Source: Archaeoglobus sp. UBA230 | GTDB taxonomy: Archaea > Halobacteriota > Archaeoglobi > Archaeoglobales > Archaeoglobaceae | Direction of reading: 5' to 3' | DNA length: 64,000 nucleotides | Assembly: GCA_002507545.1 (NCBI GenBank) | Contig: DAVR01000028.1 | Location: 1 to 64,000, forward strand | Part shown: one piece after another, positions 51,508 to 60,264 of the stretch | Numbering within the stretch: the first letter of the stretch is position 1 | Layout: each line of letters opens with the position of its first letter | The notes under the pieces: model-generated | What the model saw: only the letters and a program-made list of their open reading frames with translations | What the model was told of the DNA's origin: nothing | The model's database searches: none | Translations under genes and position numbers: made by a program

Positions 51508-53997
51508 TTGATGTTTCAACCTATTTTCGTGAGAGTTGTAAGAATCATGCTATTTGCCTTCATCATCAGCTTTGTTGCTGCCGTTAATGTGGTCGAGGCG
51601 AAGACGTATGTGGAGAACTTTTATCAGGTTGGTGGAGTTGATGTAACTACAGCTTCACCTTTTCCTAAGGCGTGGACTCGTACGTGGGATAGTGGTGAAA
51701 CGAATAACGACTTTGATCCCCCAAGTGGAACACCATCAACATACCAAGCCACTCCGTATTCTCAAGCAGACATTGATGCAGTTGAAGCTTTGGATGGATC
51801 ATATTCTTCAGTTTCAGTAACTTCAACTGATAGTGGTCTTTTTGGACCTAGTGATGAAGACTATGCGACTCACCTTTTTATGTTTAGTGTTGTTAATAAC
51901 CAAAATGCAACGATTGAACTTCATGCTTATGTGAGTGCAGTACAAGGATATAACGGAAATAGCTATATCTACTTATGGGATGGAAGCACTTTTGTGTATC
52001 AGACTCAAATTGGGGTTGGATGGAACAACATCTCAATATCTCCAAGTTATGTATCATCCAATGGAGAACTTTATGTCCTTTTTATAACTCAAGCATATGC
52101 GACTTCGAGTTGGGGTAGTGTATCTTTTACTGCATATATCAGAATAGACTACATTGAAGTCGTAGCTGTAGTCCCAGATACGGCCGTTCAAACAGCATGC
52201 GCCCAGTTCATCTCCGGAGCGCCGCGTGACTGGGATGGAATATTTGACGATGACACGCTAACTTTCGTTGGGCGTGTGACAGATACATCCGGATCACCAA
52301 TTCCGAACTATCCCATAGTTTCCGGAGGCGTATGGACGGGCGGTTACGGTATAATGGCCACCGGTTATACAAACTCAACTGGATACGCTACCCTTACCGG
52401 AAGACCGATTGATGGAGGTATAACAGATAAATGGCGCGTCAATTTTGCTGTTGCGATTCTCGGAGATGTTATGGTTAACGGAAACGCCTATCAGATAGGG
52501 TCAAGCTGCTACATTGATTATGGTGCTTACAATGTAGCCGTAACTCCTGGAAGCTACGACATCATGCTTGTTGGGCGTTACTGGGACAATGGTGGGGGAG
52601 ATTGGGTTCGAATACGCTGGATCGCAGAAGCGGGAGACGTATCACACGTCAATCTTGGAGGATACAACATTCCGGTAGCCCAGCGCTTTGATGACTGGGA
52701 CTTTTTGCTGTGGAAGATAGGTGTTCCCGATCCAAACAACGATAACGATGGAGAGATTGAAGGTGTTAACGGCAACACGAACGACATGAACTCAGCAGCG
52801 TATCCGGCCTGCGTCGGACCTGACACGAGCCCCTACTGTCCCGGAATGGACAGCTGCAGAAACGGCAGAAGTATAAATGTTCTCCTGATCGGCTATATAG
52901 GTTCATATCCACCGGGATGCTGCATCAGGGAGCGTTCTGGAAGTGTAGATGCCCACGACTGTGGAACCTATATGAGCGGTTACAGATTTGGCCCGCTTCT
53001 GGAATTCAACCTTCCAGACCACGCACTGGGTGAACCGGGAAAGTCAGCTATGTTCATATGTCAAGAATATAATACCCTGAGCGGGATGTTGAGGACAACG
53101 AGTTACAGCGGTCACGAAGGTTGTGGAGGTGGTAACTGCAGAATTAGTTGTACTGCCTGTCTGTGGTCGATCATCAACATAGGACAGTCCCCCGGAGCTA
53201 CGGAATATCTTGCAATGAGCGGTTATACATACTTAGGAACTACGATAATTAGACCATGGCCCAACGGCGGTCTTGGAACTCTTAGCTTCATCGGTTTGGC
53301 TGCAGATAACCAGCACGTTGTCGGTTTGGTTGTCGGCCATCGCTGGGGTGTTCATCCATTTTTGGCACTCGTTACATCTATGCCGAGTGGGACTTATCCT
53401 GCAGATACTGATACAGCTGGCTGGCAGAACTTCTATCCAACGTGGATATACTACCTCCTTCGCAATGTGGCGTATAACATAAAGGTGATGGGAGAGGAAC
53501 TGTGGCACTGGTCGGATCGCTATCCTCCGAGTGGTGAAGACAACATTATACTTGCGAATAGAGCGTTTAACACACTGTTACTCGACTTCTTACCTTACCT
53601 TGATGAGACATTGTGGATACTCCAAGCAAGCGGAAACAACACCATACATCCCTTTATCGTAACGACATTTACCCAACTATATGATAACGCAAGGATTGTC
53701 AAGTACATAGTAACAAATAGTACTCTAAGATCAGAATTTGCCAACACTATAGGAACGGCTTTAACTTACCTGCCAAACATAACTGGGACGGTAGATGGAT
53801 CAACGGGCTTGAACTACTTCCTTAAATACAGAGTGCAGATGCCTTACAACGAGAAAGAGTCTGTAAACTATCAGCTAATGAAATTATTAAACCAGCTAAC
53901 TTCCTTCGTCATAACAATCCTCCACCATATCCCGATTATGGAATACGCCCCCAATTCTCCCGGCTGGAATTTCGGAAACTGGATATCCGATTATTAA
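51508..53997 (+). CDS. Large secreted protein with C-terminal copy of the tandem-paralog domain
   Basis: 829 residues (a start at codon 14 is possible). Signal peptide LFAFIISFVAAVNVVEA. Region 30-230: beta-rich, jelly-roll-like. 245-345: Ig-like (DTLTFVGRVTDTSGSPIPNYPIVSGG). 440-570: Cys-rich (CPGMDSC, PPGCCIRERSG, CGGGNCRISCTACLW). C-terminal about 180 residues repeat the domain of the four small genes at 47928-49734: NSTLRSEFANTIGTALTYLPNITGTVDGSTGLNYFLK. No anchor visible, so it is either released or held by partners. Confidence 0.7.
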   Translation: MMFQPIFVRVVRIMLFAFIISFVAAVNVVEAKTYVENFYQVGGVDVTTASPFPKAWTRTWDSGETNNDFDPPSGTPSTYQATPYSQADIDAVEALDGSYSSVSVTSTDSGLFGPSDEDYATHLFMFSVVNNQNATIELHAYVSAVQGYNGNSYIYLWDGSTFVYQTQIGVGWNNISISPSYVSSNGELYVLFITQAYATSSWGSVSFTAYIRIDYIEVVAVVPDTAVQTACAQFISGAPRDWDGIFDDDTLTFVGRVTDTSGSPIPNYPIVSGGVWTGGYGIMATGYTNSTGYATLTGRPIDGGITDKWRVNFAVAILGDVMVNGNAYQIGSSCYIDYGAYNVAVTPGSYDIMLVGRYWDNGGGDWVRIRWIAEAGDVSHVNLGGYNIPVAQRFDDWDFLLWKIGVPDPNNDNDGEIEGVNGNTNDMNSAAYPACVGPDTSPYCPGMDSCRNGRSINVLLIGYIGSYPPGCCIRERSGSVDAHDCGTYMSGYRFGPLLEFNLPDHALGEPGKSAMFICQEYNTLSGMLRTTSYSGHEGCGGGNCRISCTACLWSIINIGQSPGATEYLAMSGYTYLGTTIIRPWPNGGLGTLSFIGLAADNQHVVGLVVGHRWGVHPFLALVTSMPSGTYPADTDTAGWQNFYPTWIYYLLRNVAYNIKVMGEELWHWSDRYPPSGEDNIILANRAFNTLLLDFLPYLDETLWILQASGNNTIHPFIVTTFTQLYDNARIVKYIVTNSTLRSEFANTIGTALTYLPNITGTVDGSTGLNYFLKYRVQMPYNEKESVNYQLMKLLNQLTSFVITILHHIPIMEYAPNSPGWNFGNWISDY

Positions 53998-54007
53998 CAC
54001 TTTCATG

Positions 54008-55270
54008 CTAAGTCATGCGGTAGAGCAGGTAACCCACCAAAATTGCAATGACAAGTAGAAAAACAGCCATTGCTGGAAATGAATTTTTTCCTTCCTCTTC
54101 TGTTTTCGCAATTTTAACATTACTCAACCCTTTGTAAGTTTTCTCCCAAACCAGCTTTCCATCAAAACTAAGTTTCCCGAGCCAGACGCAAGCACCATCT
54201 TTGCACTCTTTACTGCTTATCACCACATATCCATCAGTAACATTTAGAATTCTCACAGTTCCAAATACAAAGGATAGAAAAGTGAAGTTTCCCTTTATTA
54301 TTTCAATCCAGTCACCCATCGCACTAACCCAGATGAAGCCACTCTCATTACCTCCAGAACCTGCTATAACCTTATTGTTTTCGTTTGCAGCCACCGACCA
54401 ACCGACGGTAATTTTACCAAACTCAAAAAATTTCTCCCACTCCAGATTTCCATTTCTGTCGAGTTTTAAAACGATAGCTTTCACGGGAGTAGTTGTGTTC
54501 GCGAAGTTCTCTACTTCAACATTCCATACTTCACCGACGATGATGTATCCATCTCCGACCTCGGCAACATCCCACGCAATGTCGTCGAACCCGAAATCAA
54601 AGGTTCTGTTCCATTCTACCTTTCCATTTCCATCAAACTTCACTATCCAGATGTCATAGTTGCCGTAGGGTCTCAGCCCTCCTTTGTAATCTCCAACGCA
54701 TCCTACGCCGATATATCCTCCATCGGAAGTCCTCTTAATTCGCTTTATACTGTCATACTCCTTGTAATCAATTTCCTTTTTCCAGACCTCTTTACCGCTC
54801 TCATCAAGCCGCACAAGCCACACGTCCTCATTTATACAACCATCATCGCACGGTGCTATTGTAATCGAGGCAACAACTCCACCCTCATCTCCTACTATTG
54901 AGGTTGCGCTGTCTCCCTCACCACTGTAACCATACTTTTTCTGCCAGAGGATGTTACCAGCCCAATCTAACTTCACAATCCAAGCATCATTACCATGGCA
55001 ACCCGTTACACCTCCTATTACATACCCGTCCTCCACTTTCACAACATTCCACGCCTGCGACCTGCACTCTCCAATGTATGTTTTATTCCAGATTTCATTA
55101 CCCTGCGAATCAACCTTTATGAGCCACGCGTAGCTCCACTTATAGTTCAGTCCGGTAGCTCCAGCTATAACATATCCTCCATCCGACGAGTTTGTTACAT
55201 CAAAAGCCATACTCCATCCTGATACAGGTAAGGCGAGAGTCATGATAATAAAAGGTAATATTATCCTCAC
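54008..55270 (-). CDS. Secreted propeller-repeat protein with C-terminal TM anchor
   Basis: 420 residues from GTG. Signal peptide IILPFIIMTLALPVSG. About seven repeats of 50-60 residues (GGYVIAGATG; AWLIKVDSQGNEIWNKTY; WDVAEVGDGYIIVGEV; LKLDRNGNLEWEK), same architecture as the 49814 protein but more diverged. The C-terminus is a plain TM helix (MAVFLLVIAILVGYLLYRMT), not PGF-CTERM. Convergent with the 829-residue gene. Confidence 0.7.
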   Translation of the reverse strand: MRIILPFIIMTLALPVSGWSMAFDVTNSSDGGYVIAGATGLNYKWSYAWLIKVDSQGNEIWNKTYIGECRSQAWNVVKVEDGYVIGGVTGCHGNDAWIVKLDWAGNILWQKKYGYSGEGDSATSIVGDEGGVVASITIAPCDDGCINEDVWLVRLDESGKEVWKKEIDYKEYDSIKRIKRTSDGGYIGVGCVGDYKGGLRPYGNYDIWIVKFDGNGKVEWNRTFDFGFDDIAWDVAEVGDGYIIVGEVWNVEVENFANTTTPVKAIVLKLDRNGNLEWEKFFEFGKITVGWSVAANENNKVIAGSGGNESGFIWVSAMGDWIEIIKGNFTFLSFVFGTVRILNVTDGYVVISSKECKDGACVWLGKLSFDGKLVWEKTYKGLSNVKIAKTEEEGKNSFPAMAVFLLVIAILVGYLLYRMT

Positions 55271-55687
55271 GGTCTTCCATTAAGTGTTGAGCAATTTAAA
55301 TGTTTTTTATGGTCTTCTCCATCTCACCACTCAGATAATTTCTAAATAACCCTCTTTTCCCCTGAATCTGAGCTTAAAAGTCACTGTCAACAGGACAGAA
55401 AGAGAACACCTCTTTTTAACTGGCTCGCAATCATAGCAGTGCAACTTAAATATGAAAAGAGGATAGCTTATCAAACCTCTAAGCCTCTCAAACCTGAAAT
55501 TTTTGAGATAATCAGTATTATGCCGTATCTAATCCCGATCCCCAAACGCTATTAAAAGATCCTCCAATTTTTTTATATTATATTGGTTAATATATTACAT
55601 CACGTATATTGCTTAAAAACTTTAGAATTTTAAAACCATCAAAACCCAAAGTGGGGAAAAGTATACACTCAATCCCAGATTTATCCA
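55271..55687. other. Intergenic stretch, nothing recognised
   Basis: About 415 bases, A/T rich, no credible frame, repeat or RNA fold. Confidence 0.5.
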
Positions 55688-55986
55688 ATGCCATCAGAAG
55701 AAATCGAAATCCTCCGGAAAGGGTTGAGAAGTTCTTAAAAAACTCGGAACAGTTAATCTCCTAAGAGATTTGCGATCTGGCAGCATTTAACGTTCAACAG
55801 TTGAGGAAGGTTGCAGGCAAGGAAAAAGAAATTGCCAGATTTATGGAAGACAACATTGACAGGATTTCTAACCTCGAAAATGCTTACATAACGTCAGTAT
55901 ACATCCCATCGGAGTTTGAAAGAAAAGAGGTTGAGAACATGCTCGAAATAGCTGGAAAAATAAGGGGGCTGGTTGATAGTTTATAA
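55688..55986 (+). pseudogene. HEPN-domain protein, internally deleted
   Basis: Reads PSEEIEIL, VEKFLKNSEQLI and DLAAFNVQQ in broken frames, then KEKEIARFMEDNIDRISNLENAYITSVYIPSEFERKEVENMLEIAGKIRGLVDSL in one frame. Compared with the intact HEPN gene at 59236 it lacks the stretch from HVELYLKYK to the TGKENE region and has extra stops. No MNT partner remains behind it. Confidence 0.7.
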
Positions 55987-56154
55987 TAGGCAAAAACTGT
56001 TATATTTTCCAAATTAAACTATGGAAGCTGTTGAGAAAAGAGCGAAGAGAAATATTTTAGCCGGCACTCCCGAAGATTACGAAAATGAATTTGAACATGG
56101 ATCGTAAAAATTTCACATTGAAAATTACCGGAAAATACTGAAAAAATCTGAATT

Positions 56155-56544
56155 TCAGTATAAAATCACCTCGACATCAGATACCTTTGCAATCTCCCCG
56201 AAATCAGCATCTCTTGTTACAATCTTCTCTGCCCCATTTGCGATGGCTATTCCCGCTATTAGGATATCAAGGGCGTTTACCTCTCTGCCAATCGCCATGA
56301 GCCTCGCAACTATATTGCTCGATTCCTCAGCAGCTTCCTCATCGAAAGGAAGCACTCTTAATTCGGAAAGGAATCTTCTGAAAACTTTCTCCTCCTTTCT
56401 GCTTTTCTTTCTTTTCAGACCTACCAGTATTTCGTGGTATGTTATGCTCGTAATAGCAAACTCTTCATCTTCGCCAATAATATCTCTGACAGCCTCTGAT
56501 CCTCGCAAATAGTCTATAACAAAGCTCGTGTCAAGGATGATCAT
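56155..56544 (-). CDS. vapC: VapC-type PIN-domain toxin
   Basis: 129 residues. LDTSFVIDYLRG (residues 4-15), TYHEILVGL with Glu near 39, ALDILIAGIAIANGAEKIVTRDADF (Asp 93 and 113 region). ATGA overlap with the antitoxin before it. Confidence 0.9.
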   Translation of the reverse strand: MIILDTSFVIDYLRGSEAVRDIIGEDEEFAITSITYHEILVGLKRKKSRKEEKVFRRFLSELRVLPFDEEAAEESSNIVARLMAIGREVNALDILIAGIAIANGAEKIVTRDADFGEIAKVSDVEVILY

Positions 56545-56750
56545 ATCCTGAACCTCGCCGTTTTTCTTGCTGCCAAAGTCTTTTCAATCTCGTCAAGAAC
56601 TTCGCTGTCTTCCAAAACTCCGAAATATTTCTTGATGCTGGTTTTATCCCTTTTCAATAGCTTTTCTATTACGTCGCTAAAACTCTCCCCCTCTCCCTTC
56701 ATTTCGGCAAGTTTTTTGTAGACATCATCTCGGATTGAAATTGTTTTCAT
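56541..56750 (-). CDS. vapB: VapB-type antitoxin (DUF217/RHH-like)
   Basis: 69 residues. KTISIRDDVYKKLAEMKGEGESFSDVIEKLLKR matches archaeal VapB of the DUF217 type, with a toxin-binding tail (FGVLEDSEVLDEIEKTLAARK). Confidence 0.85.
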   Translation of the reverse strand: MKTISIRDDVYKKLAEMKGEGESFSDVIEKLLKRDKTSIKKYFGVLEDSEVLDEIEKTLAARKTARFRI

Positions 56751-56760
56751 GCATTAATGT

Positions 56761-56770
56761 GTGTATACAC
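56761..56770. promoter_or_regulatory. Palindrome upstream of vapBC at 56750
   Basis: GTGTATACAC, perfect palindrome ten bases before the antitoxin ATG; a likely autoregulatory operator by analogy with other VapBC. Confidence 0.45.
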
Positions 56771-56875
56771 GAATAAATAGTTTTTGCAATCAGCGGCGAC
56801 TCCATGTCGAGAAAAATTCTTGCCTCCAAACTCTACCTCTTTCCATAAAACGTTTCCAACTTCGTTAAGGAGCTT

Positions 56876-57049
56876 TTAACGTAAAGCTTAACGGCAAGGA
56901 AGCCGCTGTAGTATTGCTCGATGCCCCAGCTGAGATTGCAGAAATGTTAAAGTTGAGAATCCAGACCGAGAAACCCGAAAAGGCTAAAGTTGAATCGGTC
57001 ATCTTTGAGGAGTATAAATACGATGCTCCTCCCATTGGAAGGAGCATAT
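56876..57049 (+). pseudogene. Relic of the acylphosphatase-like gene
   Basis: KEAAVVLLDAPAEIAEMLKLRIQTEKPEKAKVESVIFEEYKYDAPPIGRSI then stop. It is a near copy of residues 37-95 of the protein at 58564 (KEALIVLIDAPEEIAEILKARIKSEKPEKAVVESISFEEYKYEVPPIERCI). The catalytic start is missing. The rest of 56771-57265 holds nothing recognisable. Confidence 0.75.
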
Positions 57050-57265
57050 AAGTTGCCTACGTCATCATCTGGTTTTATTTCGGGCAATTCAACTCCTATG
57101 AGCTTTATCATGATAATTCTTAATCAAACAGTATAAAAGTATTTTTCAAGTTTTTCTATCAATCTCTCGCTCTTTTGCATGTGAGGTCAGATTCTGAAAC
57201 TAAACATGCCGATCTACCTATCTTTGAGAGATATTTTTTTAAATTTTAAAAATTCATAGTGAAAC

Positions 57266-57619
57266 ATGCAGGTTGAATACAGCAGGGACGAGTTGGGTTT
57301 CGCGACAATCCTTGGAAAAATACTTGAAGAGAAGTTAAGAGATGGAAAAAAGGAGGAAATTGCGAGGAGAATTAACGGCAGCGTCACCGTAGAGTGCAGA
57401 GACCTGAAGATGAGCGCTACTATAACGTTCAAAGGGGATAGAGTTGTGGTAGAGAACGGTTCGGGAGGCAAATACCTGATCTCCGCTGATCTACAAACAC
57501 TGAACGGACTAACATTCGGGAAAATAGGACTTCTTGGTACTGTAAAACTCGTTATCAAGGGAAGGCTGAAGATAAAGGGGATGACGTTTGCGATGAAGTT
57601 TAGGAAATTGCTTGGATGA
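57266..57619 (+). CDS. SCP2-like lipid-binding domain protein
   Basis: 117 residues. The pattern RINGSVTVECRDLKMSATITFKGDRVVVENGSGGKYLISADLQTLNGL followed by GTVKLVIKGRLKIKG resembles a small sterol-carrier-type domain as found in archaea. Function uncertain; hydrophobic ligand binding is inferred. Confidence 0.5.
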   Translation: MQVEYSRDELGFATILGKILEEKLRDGKKEEIARRINGSVTVECRDLKMSATITFKGDRVVVENGSGGKYLISADLQTLNGLTFGKIGLLGTVKLVIKGRLKIKGMTFAMKFRKLLG

Positions 57620-57662
57620 TTTTTCGGGGGTTTCTCCCCATGTAAAATTTCAATTTTCTGAT

Positions 57663-58088
57663 TTAGAGGACAATCTCTTTCGTTAGTTGGGAAACCCTTA
57701 TTGCTTCGGGGTATTTGGTAAGATCGGAGTCCTCAGTTACAAGTTTCAGGTTACTAACACGGGCAACATGGAGATAAGAGGCATCGTAAAACGTTAGATT
57801 TTCCTTTATAGCGAGTTCTGCAATTTCTCTCCAAAAAGGTCGAATTTCAATCAGTGTTACACCTTCCAAAAACTCCTTAAATAAATTGAAAACCACTTCC
57901 CGATTCTTTATCTTTCCAAACCTTACTTCTTTCCACAAGGCGTTTCCAACTTCATAGGGGGTAAGTGTGATTGCTGCGAACTTATCTATGTGCTCAAAGG
58001 CGACATGTTTTAAACTTAAGATGAGCGGGAATACTGCCGAAGCGTCGAGAAGGTATTTTGCAGTTATACTATCTCTCGACTCTTGCAT
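57663..58088 (-). CDS. vapC: VapC-type PIN-domain toxin
   Basis: 141 residues. YLLDASAVFPLIL (first Asp), TPYEVGNALW with Glu near 45, LTFYDASYLHVAR near 97 and LVTEDSDL near 115. Complete. Confidence 0.88.
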   Translation of the reverse strand: MQESRDSITAKYLLDASAVFPLILSLKHVAFEHIDKFAAITLTPYEVGNALWKEVRFGKIKNREVVFNLFKEFLEGVTLIEIRPFWREIAELAIKENLTFYDASYLHVARVSNLKLVTEDSDLTKYPEAIRVSQLTKEIVL

Positions 58089-58305
58089 CTTTAATCACTC
58101 TCACCCATTCCCCAGCTGTGAACTCTATAGAATTCAAAGCTTCTTCAACAAGCTTTTCCAGCTTTTTGATTTTGGCTTTTCTAACCTCTTCTTCAAGAGT
58201 TCTTTCGATGATCGCCCTTATATCAATGCCTAATTTTTTTGCCTCCTCCTTAATGTCTCTTCGAACTCTAACAGAGATCACGGAGGTGGGCTCCTTTTTT
58301 ACCAT
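58069..58305 (-). CDS. vapB: CcdA/VapB-type antitoxin
   Basis: 78 residues. RHH domain TSVISVRVRRDIKEEAKKLGIDIRAIIERTLEEEVRKAK and tail RKAKIKKLEKLVEEALNSI. Overlaps the toxin by 20 bases. Confidence 0.85.
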   Translation of the reverse strand: MVKKEPTSVISVRVRRDIKEEAKKLGIDIRAIIERTLEEEVRKAKIKKLEKLVEEALNSIEFTAGEWVRVIKDARVER

Positions 58306-58313
58306 AAATTTGT

Positions 58314-58323
58314 ATACGCGTAT
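58314..58323. promoter_or_regulatory. Palindrome upstream of vapBC at 58305
   Basis: ATACGCGTAT, perfect palindrome nine bases before the antitoxin start, in the same place as the palindrome before the 56750 operon but of different sequence. Confidence 0.45.
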
Positions 58324-58373
58324 TCTGTTTATAAGATTTTTGTAAACGTCTTGTTACGTAGTTTCATTTAATC

Positions 58374-58508
58374 ATGGTAGAATTAAATCTCAAAGGCGAC
58401 TTTTCTAACTTCATACCACTTGAAAAGTCCGATGAAGCTTTAGATAAAAGAGCTACAATGTCTCTCTGCAGGGTTAAATCTAACTTCTCAGGAATTTCAG
58501 CAACTTGA
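58374..58508 (+). CDS. Possible 44-residue protein or gene fragment
   Basis: ATG at 58374, MVELNLKGDFSNFIPL then EKSDEALDKRATMSLCRVKSNFSGISAT. No family recognised. May be the N-terminus of a lost gene. Confidence 0.25.
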   Translation: MVELNLKGDFSNFIPLEKSDEALDKRATMSLCRVKSNFSGISAT

Positions 58509-58563
58509 ATCGAGACAAACTTTCAGAAACTTATTTTAATCTTCAATATAAGAGAAGATTTGA

Positions 58564-59163
58564 ATGAAATTAAAGGCAGTCATCAGAGGAAAAGTTCACG
58601 GAGTTGGTTACAGAGTTGCACTGATAAACATGGCTTTAGAGTATGGAATAGATAGATTTGCAGCTTTTAATGTTGTGCTTGATGGCAAAGAGGCTTTAAT
58701 TGTTCTTATTGATGCTCCAGAAGAGATAGCCGAAATTTTGAAGGCGAGGATTAAATCCGAGAAACCGGAAAAGGCGGTTGTTGAATCAATAAGCTTTGAG
58801 GAATACAAATACGAGGTTCCACCAATTGAGAGATGCATACAAACGTTTCAGATGGAGCACTGGGGGAGGGCTATTCCGATACTGCTCGAAATGCTCAATA
58901 AGCAGGACAAAATGCTTGAAAAGCAAGATTTGATGCTGGAGAAGCAGGACAAGATGCTTGAAAAACAGGATGCAATGCTTGAAAAGCAAGATTCGACAAT
59001 CAAGGCAATAAGGGAGGAATCAGAAAAAACAAGAGCCGAATTGGGAGGTAAAATAGACCTGCTTCGCTCCGATTTAAAAGAGTACATGGAGTCAAATCTG
59101 CGGAGGATAAGGGAGGAAATTGCAGAAATCAGGGAAGCGCTGAGGAAGGCGGGGATTATGTAA
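58564..59163 (+). CDS. Acylphosphatase-like domain fused to a heptad coiled coil
   Basis: 199 residues. Residues 1-90: acylphosphatase fold (IRGKVHGVGYRVAL with catalytic Arg 17; FNVVLDGKEA with the Asn). From 117 five exact-type heptads of MLEKQDx form a coiled coil, then a charged helix ESNLRRIREEIAEIREALRKAG. The middle (RCIQTFQMEHWGRAIPILLEML) links them. Likely an oligomeric protein with an unusual, perhaps non-enzymatic, acylphosphatase head. Confidence 0.7.
   Translation: MKLKAVIRGKVHGVGYRVALINMALEYGIDRFAAFNVVLDGKEALIVLIDAPEEIAEILKARIKSEKPEKAVVESISFEEYKYEVPPIERCIQTFQMEHWGRAIPILLEMLNKQDKMLEKQDLMLEKQDKMLEKQDAMLEKQDSTIKAIREESEKTRAELGGKIDLLRSDLKEYMESNLRRIREEIAEIREALRKAGIM
58905..58999 (+). 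repeat. 21-bp tandem repeats coding for coiled-coil heptads
   Basis: Four to five imperfect copies of a 21-base unit (GAAAAGCAAGATNNNATGCT type). Each unit is one heptad, so changes in copy number keep the frame. Confidence 0.7.
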
Positions 59164-59235
59164 TTCGCGATTAACCTATCAGGGATCATATTCAATGTGA
59201 AAAGTACTTTATTGACAGCAGTCAAATATTGTTTA

Positions 59236-59622
59236 ATGTCAATTGAAGAAATTGAAGTTCTGAAGGACAGGGCTGAAAAATTTTTGAAAAATGCCGTTCA
59301 GCTAATTGATCAGGGAGTGTATGATCTTGCTGCATTCAACATTCAGCAGCACGTTGAGTTGTATCTGAAATACAAACTTTTTCTTTTAATTGGAAACTAT
59401 CCAAAAACCCATTCGATAAAGAAACTTCTGAAGGGGATCGGGATCGCTACAGGTAAAGAGAATGAGATTATCAGCTTCATGGAAGAGAATATTGACAGGA
59501 TTTCCAATCTTGAAAATGCATATATAATATCGAGATGTATCCCTTCGGAATTTGAAAAGAAAGAGGTTGAAAACATGCTCGAAGTGGCTGAGAAAATAAG
59601 GAAACTGGTGGATGGGCTATGA
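59236..59622 (+). CDS. HEPN-domain protein of a HEPN-MNT pair
   Basis: 128 residues from the ATG at 59236. VLKDRAEKFLKNAVQLIDQGVYDLAAFNIQQHVELYLKYKLF is the HEPN helix pair; the usual Rx4-6H is weak. ATGA coupling to the nucleotidyltransferase. In such pairs HEPN is the RNase toxin and MNT its AMPylating antitoxin. Confidence 0.85.
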   Translation: MSIEEIEVLKDRAEKFLKNAVQLIDQGVYDLAAFNIQQHVELYLKYKLFLLIGNYPKTHSIKKLLKGIGIATGKENEIISFMEENIDRISNLENAYIISRCIPSEFEKKEVENMLEVAEKIRKLVDGL

Positions 59623-59960
59623 GTTTCGACGTCTTCGTTAAAATTGCCAAAGAAGAAAGAAAATATTTTGAGAACTACGTGGAATACGCTAAAAAGATAG
59701 AGAGAATAGCAGAAATGCTGCTTGGTGAAGCGGAAGTATTCGTATTCGGTTCTGTTGTGGAGGGCAGACACACTCCAGCAAGCGACATTGACATCCTGAT
59801 ATGTTCCAAAAACGCCCCGCGGAAAATGGAGGAGAAGGCAAAAATCACTGGCAAGATTTTAAAGGAAATTGACATCTTAGCCCCATTCGAAATCCATATC
59901 GTTACTCCAGAAGAGTTCGAGTGGTACAGAAAGTTTCTGGGGAAGACTGTAAAGGTTTGA
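59619..59960 (+). CDS. Minimal nucleotidyltransferase (MNT) antitoxin
   Basis: 113 residues. FGSVVEGRHTPASDIDILI (GS-x9-DxD, residues 44-62) is the pol-beta type active site, with a third acidic residue in PFEIHIV. Partner of the HEPN protein. Confidence 0.88.
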   Translation: MSFDVFVKIAKEERKYFENYVEYAKKIERIAEMLLGEAEVFVFGSVVEGRHTPASDIDILICSKNAPRKMEEKAKITGKILKEIDILAPFEIHIVTPEEFEWYRKFLGKTVKV

Positions 59961-60009
59961 CCTGCGTAGTAGCTGACCAACACGACAAGATTTTATTCAC
60001 TCAAGAGTA

Positions 60010-60264
60010 CCATCAATTAATAAGGGATGATGTTGAAATTTTTCTTGAAAGGACTAAGAAGTTTGAGATTGCGAGCAAGTATTTTGTAGTGTTTATGATT
60101 TGGCAGCACTCACATTGATTTTTGAGTTTTACAGAGACGACGAGATAGGGTGAAGGTGATAGGGGATGCGTGTGTACTTTTAAGCTGTTATCCGAGAGAG
60201 TATTATAGGGAAGAAATATCTAAAATGATGGAGGTTTTAAATCGCTTCAAGGAGGTTTTCAAAA
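60010..60264 (+). pseudogene. HEPN-domain relic
   Basis: LIRDDVEIFLERTKKFEIASKYFV then, in another frame, VYDLAALTLIFEFYRDDEI and IGDACVLLSCYPREYYREEISKMMEVLNRFKEVF. Same HEPN plan as 59236 but of another subtype, broken by at least two indels. Confidence 0.6.

Noticed and set aside
53233-53508. Minus-strand open frame in the 829-residue gene
   Set aside because: Opposite strand of a long secreted protein, no motif, no ribosome site.
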